Assembly: GCF_963675165.1 (NCBI RefSeq)
Contig: NC_087391.1
Location: 4,700,646 to 4,764,645 of the forward strand
Source of the DNA: Halichondria panicea
Taxonomy: Eukaryota; Porifera; Demospongiae; Suberitida; Halichondriidae
Direction of reading: 5' to 3'
DNA: 64,000 nt
Below, piece by piece: positions 1-12,759 of this stretch. A program made the translations under genes and the position numbers. Below the pieces are notes generated by a model, which made no database searches, had not been told where the DNA came from, and saw only the letters and a list, made by a program, of their open reading frames with translations. Every line of letters begins with the position of its first letter. Position 1 is the stretch's first letter.

Positions 1-792
1 AACGGTACCACTTCCAACGGGATACTCGATGAAAACTTTAAGCTCATAATCGGAACCTCGGCAGACAGCATCGAATGCAATAACTCGACCGATAAGAGAA
101 TGATCTTTGCTGAATCGAACACGAAATGGAGGAGATTTCGAAAGAGTGTTTAGAGTGTCTTGAATTTGAGCAAATCTCTGAGTAGTACTGTCAGGAGTAG
201 GAATAACATCAGTTGGAAAATGAACTTTGTTGTTGTGAAGAGAATATACTGAAGTGGGAGCAACTGCTCCATTCACTCTCTGCATCTGTGCTGCAAAATT
301 CTGCTGGGCCATTGTCGGTATTGCAGCAAATCCAGGGATACTCTTGCTAGTAGGTACAGGAGAGACAACATGCACTTTTCCCATTCCATCTCTGGAGCTA
401 ATCATGTATGCAGGAGAAGAAGGATGGTGTCTTAGGTGGTTGTGAGCTACTACAGGTCTTGTAACTCCACCAACGGTCACTGCCGGCATGAATCCAAGCA
501 CTTGCTGTTCATGGGGACTGTTTAAATGGTTCTGAGGCATTGCAGGAGGTGAATGTTGCTGCAGATTTATACTTCTCTGTGGTGGAACATCAAAAGTTTT
601 TCTCAGTTGTTTTGCTTTCTCAATAACCTCACTGATTTTGTCTACACCTTCGTAGTTGCAGCAGGCTCTGCAAACGGGCTCGGAAAAATCGTAGAGCATA
701 GCCCAAGGCCCTCGAGGAACTTCACATAAGAAGCATTTGTGTGTCGCAGCCGGAGCAGCATGGTTCGTTGTAGCCATCATGACAGTTGTCAT
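1..792 (-). CDS. IRF2BP-family protein, N-terminal part (runs off window)
   Basis: Open for 264 codons from an ATG at 792 to the window edge with no stop, so it is the 5' part of a longer gene. Residues about 19-55 form the IRF2BP1/2/L-type N-terminal zinc finger: Cys-x2-Cys, then [19 protein letters not shown] and a CNYEG motif, followed by an [13 protein letters not shown] helix. After this comes a long Gln/Pro/His-rich low-complexity stretch, and a more ordered segment starts near the edge. Family members are nuclear transcriptional co-regulators whose C-terminal RING binds IRF2 and other partners; the RING would lie outside the window. The ATG has G at -3, and two more in-frame ATGs follow within six codons. 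A TATA box lies about 60 bp upstream. No intron is seen in this part. Family call is confident; the paralogue cannot be told. Confidence 0.85.
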   Translation of the reverse strand, partial: MTTVMMATTNHAAPAATHKCFLCEVPRGPWAMLYDFSEPVCRACCNYEGVDKISEVIEKAKQLRKTFDVPPQRSINLQQHSPPAMPQNHLNSPHEQQVLGFMPAVTVGGVTRPVVAHNHLRHHPSSPAYMISSRDGMGKVHVVSPVPTSKSIPGFAAIPTMAQQNFAAQMQRVNGAVAPTSVYSLHNNKVHFPTDVIPTPDSTTQRFAQIQDTLNTLSKSPPFRVRFSKDHSLIGRVIAFDAVCRGSDYELKVFIEYPVGSGTV

Positions 793-849
793 TGCTAAAA
801 ATTACACTTTTCTTGCACTAGAATTAAAATTGCTGCAGTACTACGCCTC

Positions 850-857
850 TATTTATA
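850..857 (-). promoter_or_regulatory. TATA box of the IRF2BP-like gene
   Basis: On the minus strand this reads TATAAATA within GTATAAATAGAGGC, about 60 bp upstream of the ATG at 792. Spacing fits a short 5' UTR. Confidence 0.6.
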
Positions 858-946
858 CTATGCTTGTTTGCATATTAATTTTTTTACTTCCTTTTTTAGA
901 AGCTGTGGTTTCAGCTCAATTAGAGTGGTACATTCCACAATGTGTG

Positions 947-954
947 TGACGTCA
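947..954. promoter_or_regulatory. Palindromic CRE site
   Basis: Perfect TGACGTCA, the full CREB/ATF consensus, about 90 bp upstream of the TATA box of the IRF2BP-like gene. This suggests a CREB/ATF-responsive promoter; function is inferred from sequence and position only. Confidence 0.5.
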
Positions 955-1332
955 CACCCACCCACCCACTCAAACAGCTCATACACTAATTATACGTTGT
1001 ACCTTACACTCATTCCGGTAAAAGATGCACCACTTTCCTGTAAAATTTATATGTCCATTTTAATAATACACAAGGTACTCAGATGTTGACAGTCAATCAA
1101 ATATTTCACACACACAGAAGATGCATTAAGCTACACTAATTCTGACTGTATTTAATAGAGTAAACTATTTATGTGTAATCAATGGTCATGGAAATGAATA
1201 AGAGACATTTTTAAACAATAGGCGGAAATCTTCAGGTAAACAATTACAAGGCTGAACATGCATCAACAGTAGGAGCAGAATAAACACCTGCAACCTCGTT
1301 ACAGGCACAGATATACACTCTGTACTTGTAAT

Positions 1333-4300
1333 TCAATTCTCTAGGGAAGCTCTAATGATATTTACGGCTGTGATCTCATTGAGAACCCAGTCTATACATA
1401 CACCCAAAATGACTATGCTAATAAAATTACAACCAGGTATCAAAACAATGACATCAGAAGTGGTCATGCACGAGCGCCACTCATCATACGTGTACATACG
1501 TACCTCTGTAGCCCCCTCTGTGTCGACATCAATGCCTATGCTAGGAGTACTAATGTGAGCTAAAGGGGCTGATAGTTTTGTTAACGGAAGCCCTCCAAGT
1601 GGACTAGTCTGACAATATTCATTCTTCACAAGTGAGAACACTCTTTTCCCAGGGCACGGATTTCTGTTGGCATGGTTATCTTTGAACACCGGATTTCTGT
1701 TGGCATGGTTATCTTTGAACAACGGCTTGTCTGTATCCATAACTACCTGCACAGACAAAACCTCAATTAAATAAGCAGATTAACAGTGAGAAATAATGTG
1801 CAGAACAATGAGGAGTGGCTCACTGTGGTGGGATAGGTGTGTGAGCTGATATCAATGGACCATTATCATACAATTGTAAGGAAATAGTCTAGAGTAAAAA
1901 CTTGGCCAATAGACCAAACCCTTGGGGGGCATTAGCATGGAATGGATCAATGGATTATGGTGGGATCTTATTTCAACAACACTCAGTAGGGTCATTCAAT
2001 ACTCCAAGCAGCCAAGTATCTAAACTGTAAATGTGATTGTGCTCATAAGTCACACAGGGGGAGTGAGGAGAGAAAAGAAACGCCTCCGCTCTGTGGTTTT
2101 GGCACTGGTGTGTGGTTGCTGTGATCTCAGGCTTTCACAAGCTCACAATTGCACCTGTTGCTATAGGAACTGTGCCCAAAACAACAATTACACAACTTGT
2201 GTACTTGTTTTAAAAAAGGACCATGAATATTGTTTAATATTGCAAAATCAGCAAACAGCTACTACGTACATGTAGTTTGTGAAGGATACCTAATATAACA
2301 TAATGCTTAGTTACCTGCAAACATTTACGACACACACACATTTCCATGAACTCTGGCCAATATTCATACTGGCTGTGGCGTAATGCCATGTAGGTAGGTA
2401 CACTGCCACAATGTTGATTCACGGGGGCCCCTGGGTCTAACGAGGTTAACGAAAGGAGGAAAACTGTTGCAAACAAACTATGAATAAACATACTAATAAA
2501 AAAGACTGCAAAAAATAAGGACCTCTCATAATTAGACACCACGTGTGAGAGCAGTCTCATTGTAACCGAATCAGCCTGAACATAATGCAGTGCCGTATAA
2601 AGACGTCATATCAATATCTTGTCAGCTCACATGAACAGTTGCGAATGTTTTGAGCACAAACAAATGCGAGGCTAAGCTTACAGTACTCATGCTCCAACAG
2701 CAGGGATCTTATGGTAACACTTGCCTCCTTAAGTGAGAAACAACTGGCTATTGACACATGCAACCTTTCAAGTCAATCTCATCTTCCACTAAGAGTTAAA
2801 TAAACAAACATAGTGCCAAAATATGCATTATCGGGTCACAACGCAGAGTGCATACAAACAAGGTAACATTTTCAATACAAACGCAGACAAATTTAAGTCC
2901 ACAAATACCACAAGAATTAATTTTAATTAAATGACGAAGCAAACACAGTTGTCGTTGCAGGTTATACAATAAATATTATGTTCTGTTAATAGCAGCAGGA
3001 GTCTATTGCATCATAATAATCATGAAGTTTTAGATCGTAGGTACACACCCTCTAAGTTACATCAGACTCAGCCATGTCTACGGCTGGGGGACTAGATGCT
3101 CTACTTAAGTATGGTTTAGATAACATGAAAGTGTTAGAAAGCCTCCCATAAACCACCACCGTGGGGGAGGGGGTGATAGTGGTAGGGGTGACAGTGGTAG
3201 GGGTGACAGGTTCATGGTGCACTCAAAACATTAAAGCCACAGGAGGAGAGGGTATAAACTGGAGGCAGCTTTCTGGCCTAGCTTATAATTGATAAGGACA
3301 AAGTGTAATTGGTTCATTGTGTCATAGTTGATTGCTTTGCAAACATACTAACTGTGAATTTTTAAACACTCGTTGTTAGCCTCACTGTAAACACAGACAA
3401 GTTTAGCAGACTGTTTGTCAAGTCATTTCAATCAAATTGTACTCAGCGTACTTACCAAAACAACCAGAAAGGTTCAAAGCTATCTAAATGAAAAGCTTTC
3501 TACTGAGACGTAAGAAAACTATAGTAAATTGTAGGGTGTACTTGAGAATACATTTACACACGTGAAGTACTGGTTTCTGAAACAAAAACAAAAACAACAA
3601 CAACATACTGAAACAAAACTACCATCCTACTCCACAACACAAACGTGTACAACTAGTACACAAGTGTCTTGTAGTAAGTATAGCTTGACCGACTTTCAGG
3701 TACCAATGAAACCACAACATTGGGTTCAAGTGCAGTAAGTGTATGGGCAGGGCACTGGAGGAAAGACACGACACACTATAAGCATCGTGTAGGGAACACA
3801 TCACTTTCACTTTTACTCAATTATAGATACACTTATAGATACACTTATAGTAACTTAATTATAATCGTGGGGGGATGAAGATACGCACTCAATATGAAAC
3901 TCTACTCTGTCTTGGTACATCTGTTTGTTTGCTGAAAACAAGCCTTAGATAGATTATTATAATAATAATAATAGTGGGGCAACCTGCTAATACATACAAA
4001 TGCAGCCGACACAGCTCGGATGATATGTCACAATCCCAAGTGTTTCGTGTTTCAACCACCGAGTCACACCAACACAACCACCAAATAGCGCCCGATAAGT
4101 GAAGCCAGCTACAAAGAGACTGATATACAAAGCATTGCAGAGGAAGAAAATGGCTTATTTAATTATTGGAACACCTCATTCCATAGCAATGTACTTAATG
4201 AAACATGTACAATGTACGTGACAAAAGAGATAAGAATCATTAAAACTGCACAAATTCCTACAAACAAAACCAAATAGAGTGCTTCCTCAGGATAACAATC

Positions 4301-5629
4301 GGCTAATTAAATGAAAGAACAGGCCACTTCAAACAAACTGAAGGGCACCCTGAGGCGACAACCTTAGACAACCTTAGACGTTATCCACCTACGTACATTT
4401 CCTGGCAAAGCACCAAAGTTTACAATAGGTGTCTTCCCTCTTAAAAACTAAATTAGCCAGACTAGACGCGCACTGATCAACCACCATGTGTTTTGACAAT
4501 TTGTGGCCTACACAATCTTTTGTGAGCATGGGAAAACAGGAACCTAGTTTTCGGGCTGATCTGATACCAACCACAAATTACAAGATCAAACGAGAGATAG
4601 ACATGCTCCTTGCATGGAACACACAGATGGCAGACACCGGAAAAACCAGCCGTCTTTTTTAATTTTTCTATCCCAAACCTCTAATCAGAATAAAATTAAC
4701 ACACAGATGGCAGACACTGACAAAAACCAACCGGCTTTTTTAATATCCCTAATCAGAATAATTAAGGTAATGTGTAAAGAAAAACCCGATTAAGGTTTTG
4801 CTGCAAACAATAGTCATTCTTCATTTTCCGCATCATAGACAAGGATGTGAGAATTGGGTACGGTCATGTAAGTAGCATGTGACTATGAGGCATCTAACTG
4901 TATTGGGAAAAGTCGTGCCAAAACAATAAGTGCTCATAATTGTTCACTCGATTAAGTGATTCATTAACACAATGCTGGGATCCAAAAGCGTTTACTGGTG
5001 ATTTAAACATTGTTGCTTCTTGAATGTCAAATTTGGACCCATGCCATAAGAGCACTTGACGAACACCATTTTAAAGATTGCTAAAATTCTTATTTACCAT
5101 TCTAGGAATTCAAGAATGAATGCAGGCTAATTGGCACTCAGACGTTTCAACAAACAAACAAAACCAAACTCTTTGCACCTGTTACTAGAGTTAGAGCAGA
5201 TTAAAATCCTCAAATATGGTAGTCTTAGAGAACTTACGAAACATTCACGTACACTTTAAACATGCCAGCTCCTACGTGCATGTTGCAAGGCAATCATGTA
5301 CTTGCATGTGCTTTTTAGTGAGCAATTAGACTTCTTTAATTTACCAAAAGCTCAGATTACCACAAATAAACACATGGTCATATTTGGTTACAAAGGTCGG
5401 CATAATCACACGGAGGTGGGAGGTTCAGTAATAAGATAAGTTCATACTCAACAAATAATAGTTTTCGAAATCTCACCATGGACTCCAAAACAAAACTTAG
5501 TCTGGAACAACGGGAGACAATGGTTGAAAACACAGTGGTTGTTGGTGTGGGAAGGTGGACTCTAGTCAAGGGTCATTGCTCAATTACAAACGTTTACACT
5601 TAGACCCTGATCGTTGACTCTGAGTTATG

Positions 5630-5660
<31 letters not shown>

Positions 5661-8600
5661 TAATGACCCTTTGCATATGTAATTAGCTGAGTGCCAGACA
5701 CTCGGCCATGCTTTCACAATAACCCAGTGCACCACACACCCACATACACACACATGCCATGGGTAACATTGGAATCTCATTATAGTACAAAACAAGGTCA
5801 CAAATTAATGACCAGGTACCTATGTAAGCACGCACAGATATACCACACACAGACACTGCCATTCTTGGTAGTCCCTAAGGGAGTAATACATGTACATGTA
5901 TGAACAGTTGTACACCTGAAACTTCTGCAAATACTTAAACCTCGGAACAATACAGTATTCATATGACGCGTACAGTGCATACATGTACCTTGTCCATTGT
6001 CAGTAGCCGAGAGTGTTGCAACTCTTCCATCCTGTTGACTCGGGTCACAAGGTCTGAGTATTGTGGGGGTGTGTCTCTCCACTCCTGCGCTGTCCTCCCG
6101 GGAGATGAAGGTGGGCGGGCTCTGTAATGACTACCAAGTGGGGTAATGTTGTTGGGCCGATTTGTGAAGAAAGTATTATTTTTAGTTGGCTTAGACCTCA
6201 CATCTTGATTGTTTTGGGAATGAGCCCAATTAGTGTGATTTTGGGCGCCATTTGTTTTGACATAATCAGTTTGGTCTACGGGAGTAGGTGAAAGTCGTTC
6301 TGGCTCATGACTAGTGACATCACTAGCTGCTTGCCCCGGGGGAGATTGTACCTTAGAGCCTGAAGGTCGCCCCATCAGCTTGACAGGATTCTGTAAGCAA
6401 ACAGAAATGTTCCCATTACTATGCATTCAAAATTATATCATGTTTGGGGACTTAAAATTAGTACACAATAGGTATGAGTGACAATCTATTGTGCTGATGA
6501 AGCCTGTTGCTATTGCAACTTAACTGTGTGTCCCAACTATACCATATAAGCTAACTTTATTAGTCCCTAGGTGGAGGTATCCGAAGCCATGATAGTTGGG
6601 AATCAGATGTGAACATATTATTGCAACATGTTTGGCAGTGGAGATTATTGCATGGATAGTCAAAATATAGTCTTGAACCACAGCTCCACCACTTGTGCTA
6701 TAATTTATCGATTTTTGTATGAAAGTTTGGAAATAAATTGCTTAAAGGAAGGCATATCCAGCTACTGATTGTTTACGATTGCTCTAAATTACCATATCTA
6801 ATTAACTGAACCAACGCCTCACATCCTCTTAATACATTCGACGCAAACACCTACCAAATATGAGGGAATTCGAATCTCTCAAGACACTATAACACGATTG
6901 TAAGCAAATATAGAAGCCAAGACAAAAAAGGGATAAGTAAAAAAAACAAAGACAAGTGTCTCCAACTAACTCTTCAGCAAGTTAGGTTGTATCCTGTCTG
7001 GTTGTAGGTGTCCTATGATCTCATTGAAGGAACTTCCCAAGACCTACGCATGCATACACACCCACAGATTCAAGTGGTGAATACCTGCTCTAGATATTAT
7101 ATTACATAATTATGATAAAGAGTAAAGCCCTCAGGATATCGTGACATGACTGAACAATAAAAATGAAATTCCACAATTAACATATAACTATTAAGAGAGA
7201 CGATTTTAACTTGTGACTTTGATCTATTTCTCCCAAAAATTCCCAGCCTATTTAGGACTGTGTCTTGGGTTCCTGCCTGCAATGCTACGCTAGACAGCCA
7301 CCCACACGGCCTATACACATACTGAAACATGTACGTACCTAATATGTATAAAATATACAGTGTAGACAAGTGGGTGTAACTACCCCAACAGACGAGCTAA
7401 ACATTATGGAATTCTATTCAGAAATCGAAATTACATACCTGATGGGTTCCCAGGAGAGCAGCAGTGGCTGCTGCTGTACACGTGGCAACCAGTTTAGCAG
7501 TCTCCTCGTGAAATCGAAATTGTCCATCTTCTCTGAGACGATTTTGATTTTCAGACATCTTGATTTTCTGCATGAATGAAATAATCATAATTATAGGCTA
7601 GCAATTGATTATCAGATAAGTTTAAGTGTGGGAGAGCTGCTGTAGATAAATCATCTCTCTACATGACATATTTACAAACCCACAGACTCATGTTTTCCCA
7701 TGATTATACATTTATTCCTCACACAGCCTGGAACATTTTCCCACACAAAAGTCTGTTAAACCTCAAAAATGGATTATAAATTCTTTCTCACAAGTTTAGC
7801 TACCACAGACTCAGGATTACCTGATCTGCTGCCTGTACAACGTCTGAAATAACCACATGTGATTTTTGACTGTCTGGCAACCCCACTGGTTGAACATGAT
7901 ACACAGCTTTGGCCCTAGAGGTGCCAACGTCCTGTGACTTCCTGCCAGGGAAAATGTTACAGAGCAAAATGTGACATCCTGTTATAATTGAAAAACATTT
8001 GATCATAACAATTAAGGAGTCCCTGCCTGTGTGGTAAAAATAGCAGACATTTGATTGAATTATGGTCAGTAGCCACCCTGTTTTTTGTGCATAGCAGCAT
8101 CTGTGTAGGAGGCAATGTGTTAGGGAGAAGGGGGTGTTTTAGGCACCTTTATACATAACAACAGTGTGTACAATTACTAGGTGCAGAAACAAGTGCTTGA
8201 ATACACATATGATGTAACCTCATGCATGACAATTAGCTTATGCAAGACATATCACAATTATATCAACCAAACTGATTTCTTCTAAGTGCAGCTGCAAGCG
8301 AGCTACGTAGCTAGGAGTCAACAGTCTGTGGAAAGAGTGAATTTTTACATGCGCCTATTGTATAGATAGCGTGAGAAACTAGATATGCACTTTTGATAAC
8401 CTCTAGCAATAGCCTTGTGAGTGCAATTAATTAGAGGCAAATACTTCCTTTACAGGGCCAGCGGGTACCACGCTTGCTTCCTAACTGAAAATTGGGTGGA
8501 GACAAAATAAAGGGCAGGCAGAGACAAATAAACAGATGCCTTGATTCATCATGCTTCTTTAGCCGGTTGCTTCCCAGTACAAATAGAGGAACGAAGCCTT

Positions 8601-11600
8601 ACCAGTAGAGCAGCTTGTCCCTGGAGGCTTGAGCTGTGCATTGTTCTGTGGACACCTCATTCTGAATCAGCACACTGTCAGCTGCAGTAATTACATAAGT
8701 GTTTGATCATAATCCACCTGCTTCCAGAACCTACGTATGTATTTTATTGTATAATTCTACACGCTATATGAAATGCATTAATCTGGCTGCTAACAGTGAA
8801 TAATTGAATAAGAAAAGTGACACACACACGTATACACACACGCACCCGTGCATACACATACACGATGCAATGAAACTAATACAGTTTGGCAAGCCATACA
8901 ATCAATGTAAGTGAGATCCTTTATTGCACGAAACGGATGCTCCATCCCACCCATTGTGGGTAATCATCAAAAAGTACAAAGGAATTCTTGGTTGATTACG
9001 CTCATGTGTGGTTCTCTTTGTTTTGGCCACAACCAAGCATGTTAATTAGTATATAGCTGTGGTTTAATTACACGGGGGAAGCCATTGTGTGGCAACTATT
9101 GGATATGTGTATGACTCTTTCCGAGCTGACTGTACATTCAGGTATGTAAATAAACAAATAGGAATAAAGAATAATTTATGGTTACAGAATGGCTGAATGA
9201 AAGATGAAATTCAATATTTCCCGTGAAATAGCAAAGACATAAGAAGAACTTTCACTTACAACAGTACTTAGAAGTTTGGTGCAATCAAAATAGAAACCAT
9301 TTTTACGTTAAATTCCTCATTTGCATATTACGCTTTCCTCATTCCTAGAGCTAATAATAAACCGCTATAATCGTCCTCTAAGAAATGGGGGTAATAGAAA
9401 CCATTTTTATGTTAAATTCCTCATTTGCATATTACACTTTCCTCATTCATAATGAACCGCTATAATCGTCCTCTAAGAAATGGGGGTAACCCACTACGTA
9501 GCTTTAGGGGACTTGCAAACTGACGGAAAATCAGTCTTGTGCAATAATGACGTATTTCAATATGTCAGACGGACTAATTGAATCAAAACACAGAACCGAC
9601 TGTACATTATAGTTCCTAGTTCCAACAACACATGAAAGGCTTCATTCCAGTTGGTTCCTGGTTAATAATGAAGGGGAGGGCCAGAGTCTAAAAATAGGAA
9701 TGTCCTGAGAATTATATTTAGTCGAAAAAGGAACAAACAGATTGGGAAACACCATAAGAAAGTCCTAATGGTTGATGCAACCTATTGACATTGGGGTCAA
9801 ATTAATGCTATATGGTGTTGTACATATACAAATGGAGAAATGCATGTACATGTACAAGCATGTGCCAAGTACAGATTTAAGTATGACAAAAACAATTCTA
9901 TTGAGCCAGTTAGTAAAAACCTTGCCCACACATGTGTATGAGAAATGATCACCAGTCTGGACAGAGTACATGATTAGAGTGGGGATATACATGTACTGCT
10001 TGCCCTATATTTTAAATCACCAAATTACATTATACTGTACGTATGTACTTTTTTCACATCCAACATACACTCAAAATCTCGCCATTAATTTTACTGGGCT
10101 GGGAGGGGGCTACTCACATGAGATATCTTGGGGGTCAGTTGAATCTGGTCTGGTTTGAAGCACTCCTTGTCGAAGGGAAACCTGAACATGGGAAGTGTGT
10201 GGGGGAGACTCTGTAATAAGGAAACAATTAACCAATCATAGAGGAAAATACATGAGAGCAGTGTAGTCGGTATACTTTCCTACACTAGCTCAAGACTATA
10301 CAGATTTTTGAAAAGAGATGATAGCCGCCTTGTTTCGCCTTGTTTCTCCATATGTACTCTAAAGAAACCCACCTTCTTAGTGCCAGCCTGAGTGTCTTGG
10401 TCCGTATTCCCTACACGGCAATAAAAAATAGATTAAGCAATTTCTCAATTCATTGGTAACACAGCACAAGGTAACTCAAACCAAAGATAAAAGAAATAAG
10501 TTTTTTATCCTCTGGGTCATCACATATAGGGTGAATCAAAGGAGTCCTAGCACCTTTGTAGAAGGTATTTCGCTAACCTTTTGGCAAAAGCTTATTTTTT
10601 GTTACAGTTGTGCCCACCTGAGACCAAGGTCATGGGAAGGCCGGCTAAAAAACAAAAACTTACACCCACATTAAGTTGTACGACAGTACATACCAGGATG
10701 TGGCTGGTAGGTTCACTATAGCTACCTGACACAGGGTCTAGCAACATGCCCACAATAAGAGCATTAACATGGCAGTATTGAACTCAGCTGCACCAAGGAG
10801 GGTTAGGGAGCCCCCTATAACTATGATGTCTATTATGGTCACTCTATAACTGTAGTTTACCCTCTATAAATTATATAATTATTACAGCGAGGTTGTGCTC
10901 CCATCATGTAGGTTGGACCTGTGGTATGTGAAGGCCACCTAGTCTAACCACTAGCTGTTTCACTGTACTTTGTGAAAATTATACTCAATGGCCAGGTCCC
11001 TATTTATTGGATTACTGTTGGTTGAACTTTGGTTGTGGTCCTAACCACCCACAGTAACCTAAGCTGACCACCCACCAAGACCTTGACCAAAATAAACCAC
11101 ACTTGAACTCTACTGCAACTTGATAGATTTTAGAAGCCAGGAAAATTAATTTGTTTTGAGAAATTTATATTTGCGTGAGATCAAGCACTTCAAAGCTTTA
11201 ATTCACAGGAAATCAAGCCCTTCTCAGATCACAGTCAGAAGTCTCAACCAAAATATATGAATTAAATTTTTAGAAAACGGAAACCTGAAATTGAATATCA
11301 CTACTGCTACACGTAGGAAGGATATTTAGCTTTAAAGGCATGACAGGTAGTCTTTCATCTCCTGTTATGGGCAAAATAGGGAAAAGCTTTTACATACATA
11401 TGCTCATAATGGTTGGTCAAAGGTCAACAAATTCCAACAGATCAGACTTAAGACGTTATTTGCAAGTTGGAACAAATGCCAATCCCAAGAAAATCAGCTA
11501 GCAACAGCTTGAATCACTTAACCACATTGTGTTGAACACCAACATTGAAGAGGGTAATGAGTTGACAACATTGTCTAAAACTGTGGGAAAGTGTTTACTT

Positions 11601-12759
11601 AGGCAATATCTATTCATGAGATACAAGGGAGTAACTCTTTGAGCATTGCAGCGCCTAAATTTCTGGTGGGAGAGTTTGAGTTCACAGAATTCTTGTATTT
11701 GACAAACAAAACATGTGACTGGGTACGTCCGTGTGTATAATCTTCATGCTGTATATATCAATATTTTTGAAAGCATGGGTTTCTGTAGACTACATACGGG
11801 ACTTTAATTTGGGCAGGTGATATTTTCGTGAGAAAGAGATCGTGTGGACAGAAAAACAGAGACACAACTGTTTATATTTTGTACGCGTGTCAACACAGAC
11901 AGTGAAAGCATAATAGGTGCACGGAGTCAAAATAATTTTTAATAATAATACATTTTGCGAATTGACCAAGACAAAATGGACAGGCCATGAGTAAGTGCTC
12001 TGTAAATGGATCAGTACTATGCATATACAAAAGCACTTTTACGTAGACAGGGCCACTTAATAATTAATTGTAATTATGTAAATTCTCCGACAACATGCAC
12101 TCACCAATTAAATTTACTTTACGTTGAATTATGCGCTCCCTCTGAGGAGTCAGTGCTGTCCTCTCCTCCGCCCTCTCCTGACCTCCTCCTACCAACTGTA
12201 TAGTGCACACAGAACAACCAGCTCAATAAAACTGTAGTCAGTATAATAGTAATTTTCAAGAATGTCCCCTAAACTGATGTTTTATGTATCTCCTATCATA
12301 ATTAATATTATCTTACTAATGGTGAAGCCTGTGATGTGTGTGGGTGGGTGGGCTGGAAGGAGTGCCTCCCCGGCTCTATCATGCTGTGCAGTAGTGGAGA
12401 CTTGCCCTCAAGAGACGAGGATGAACTATCGTATGGTGACTGTATCTCTCTTAACTTTTTAGCAGACACTCGGACTCTTATCGAAACTGTGGGTGTGGTT
12501 TTAGGTGTGGTCAATGCATTCTCCTTGTTAGTTGAAGTCTTAGTAGAGTTGAGACTACTTATGTCGAGATTGGTGTACTCTGTGAAATCTTTACTGCCTC
12601 CATCTATGTCGTGAGCACTGATGGTGAGAGGGGTGGGGTCTTGTGAGGCTGTGAGGGTGTGCTGTGAGGGGGTGGGAGTGTAGCTCTGGCCGGGTGTGCT
12701 TTGGTGTGAGGGGAGGGGGGAGAACAGACTGCTTGAGCGATCACTGCTGTTGTTCATTG
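1333..12759 (-). CDS. Unrecognised multi-exon gene, about 650 codons
   Basis: Exons read on the minus strand with GT/AG borders and matching phases: 12317-12759, 12105-12195, 10118-10210, 8603-8681, 7821-7941, 7439-7567, 5989-6390, 5477-5561 (weakest), 2315-2436, then 1746 down to a stop at 1333 or a good donor at 1504. Every junction keeps frame; for example TAC-TG joins G-AAG to make Trp between 8603 and 7941. The first exon shown has an ATG close to its acceptor, so the start may lie there or further upstream. The protein begins Ser/Thr/Pro-rich, then has a probably helical, Ala-rich part (EETAKLVATCTAAATAALLG), another Pro/Asn-rich part, and a Cys-containing end (CVCRKC) with an 11-residue tandem repeat. 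No family recognised. A candidate 38-nt exon at 10373-10410 would break phase and is left out. Confidence 0.5.
1658..1723 (-). repeat. 33-bp tandem duplication inside a coding exon
   Basis: Two copies, 33 bp apart, encode FKDNHANRNP twice in the last exon of the unrecognised gene. The duplication keeps frame, consistent with the exon being translated. Confidence 0.7.
2560..5470. other. Intronic/intergenic stretch, no gene seen
   Basis: AT-rich and lacking convincing exons on either strand. It holds a short G-rich tandem repeat (3165-3215, GTGACAGTGGTAGGGG-like), an (AAT)n run near 3955-3972 and an about 85-bp imperfect tandem duplication at 4620-4760. Under the gene model it is an intron of the unrecognised minus-strand gene. 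Confidence 0.4.
4620..4760. repeat. Imperfect tandem duplication, about 85 bp
   Basis: Both copies start CACACAGATGGCAGACAC, run through a CTTTTTTAAT stretch and end with CTAATCAGAATAA. Confidence 0.65.
5631..5660. repeat. (CA)n microsatellite
   Basis: Uninterrupted CA dinucleotide run in an intron of the unrecognised gene. Confidence 0.9.
8700..10110. other. Intron with tandem duplication, no gene seen
   Basis: Lies between two exons of the unrecognised gene. Apart from CA-rich sequence near 8820-8865 and a 100-bp tandem duplication, nothing is seen. Confidence 0.4.
9289..9488. repeat. Tandem duplication, about 100 bp, two copies
   Basis: Both copies contain ATAGAAACCATTTTTA, TTCCTCATTTGCATATTAC and CCTCTAAGAAATGGGGGTAA. 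They differ by a short deletion and a few substitutions. An octamer-like ATTTGCAT lies in each copy. Confidence 0.8.

Noticed and set aside
2033-2275. 80-codon plus-strand frame
   Set aside because: No recognisable motifs and it overlaps a predicted intron of the minus-strand gene.
10373-10410. Possible 38-nt exon of the unrecognised gene
   Set aside because: Good splice borders, but inclusion breaks the phase to the next exon, whereas skipping keeps it.
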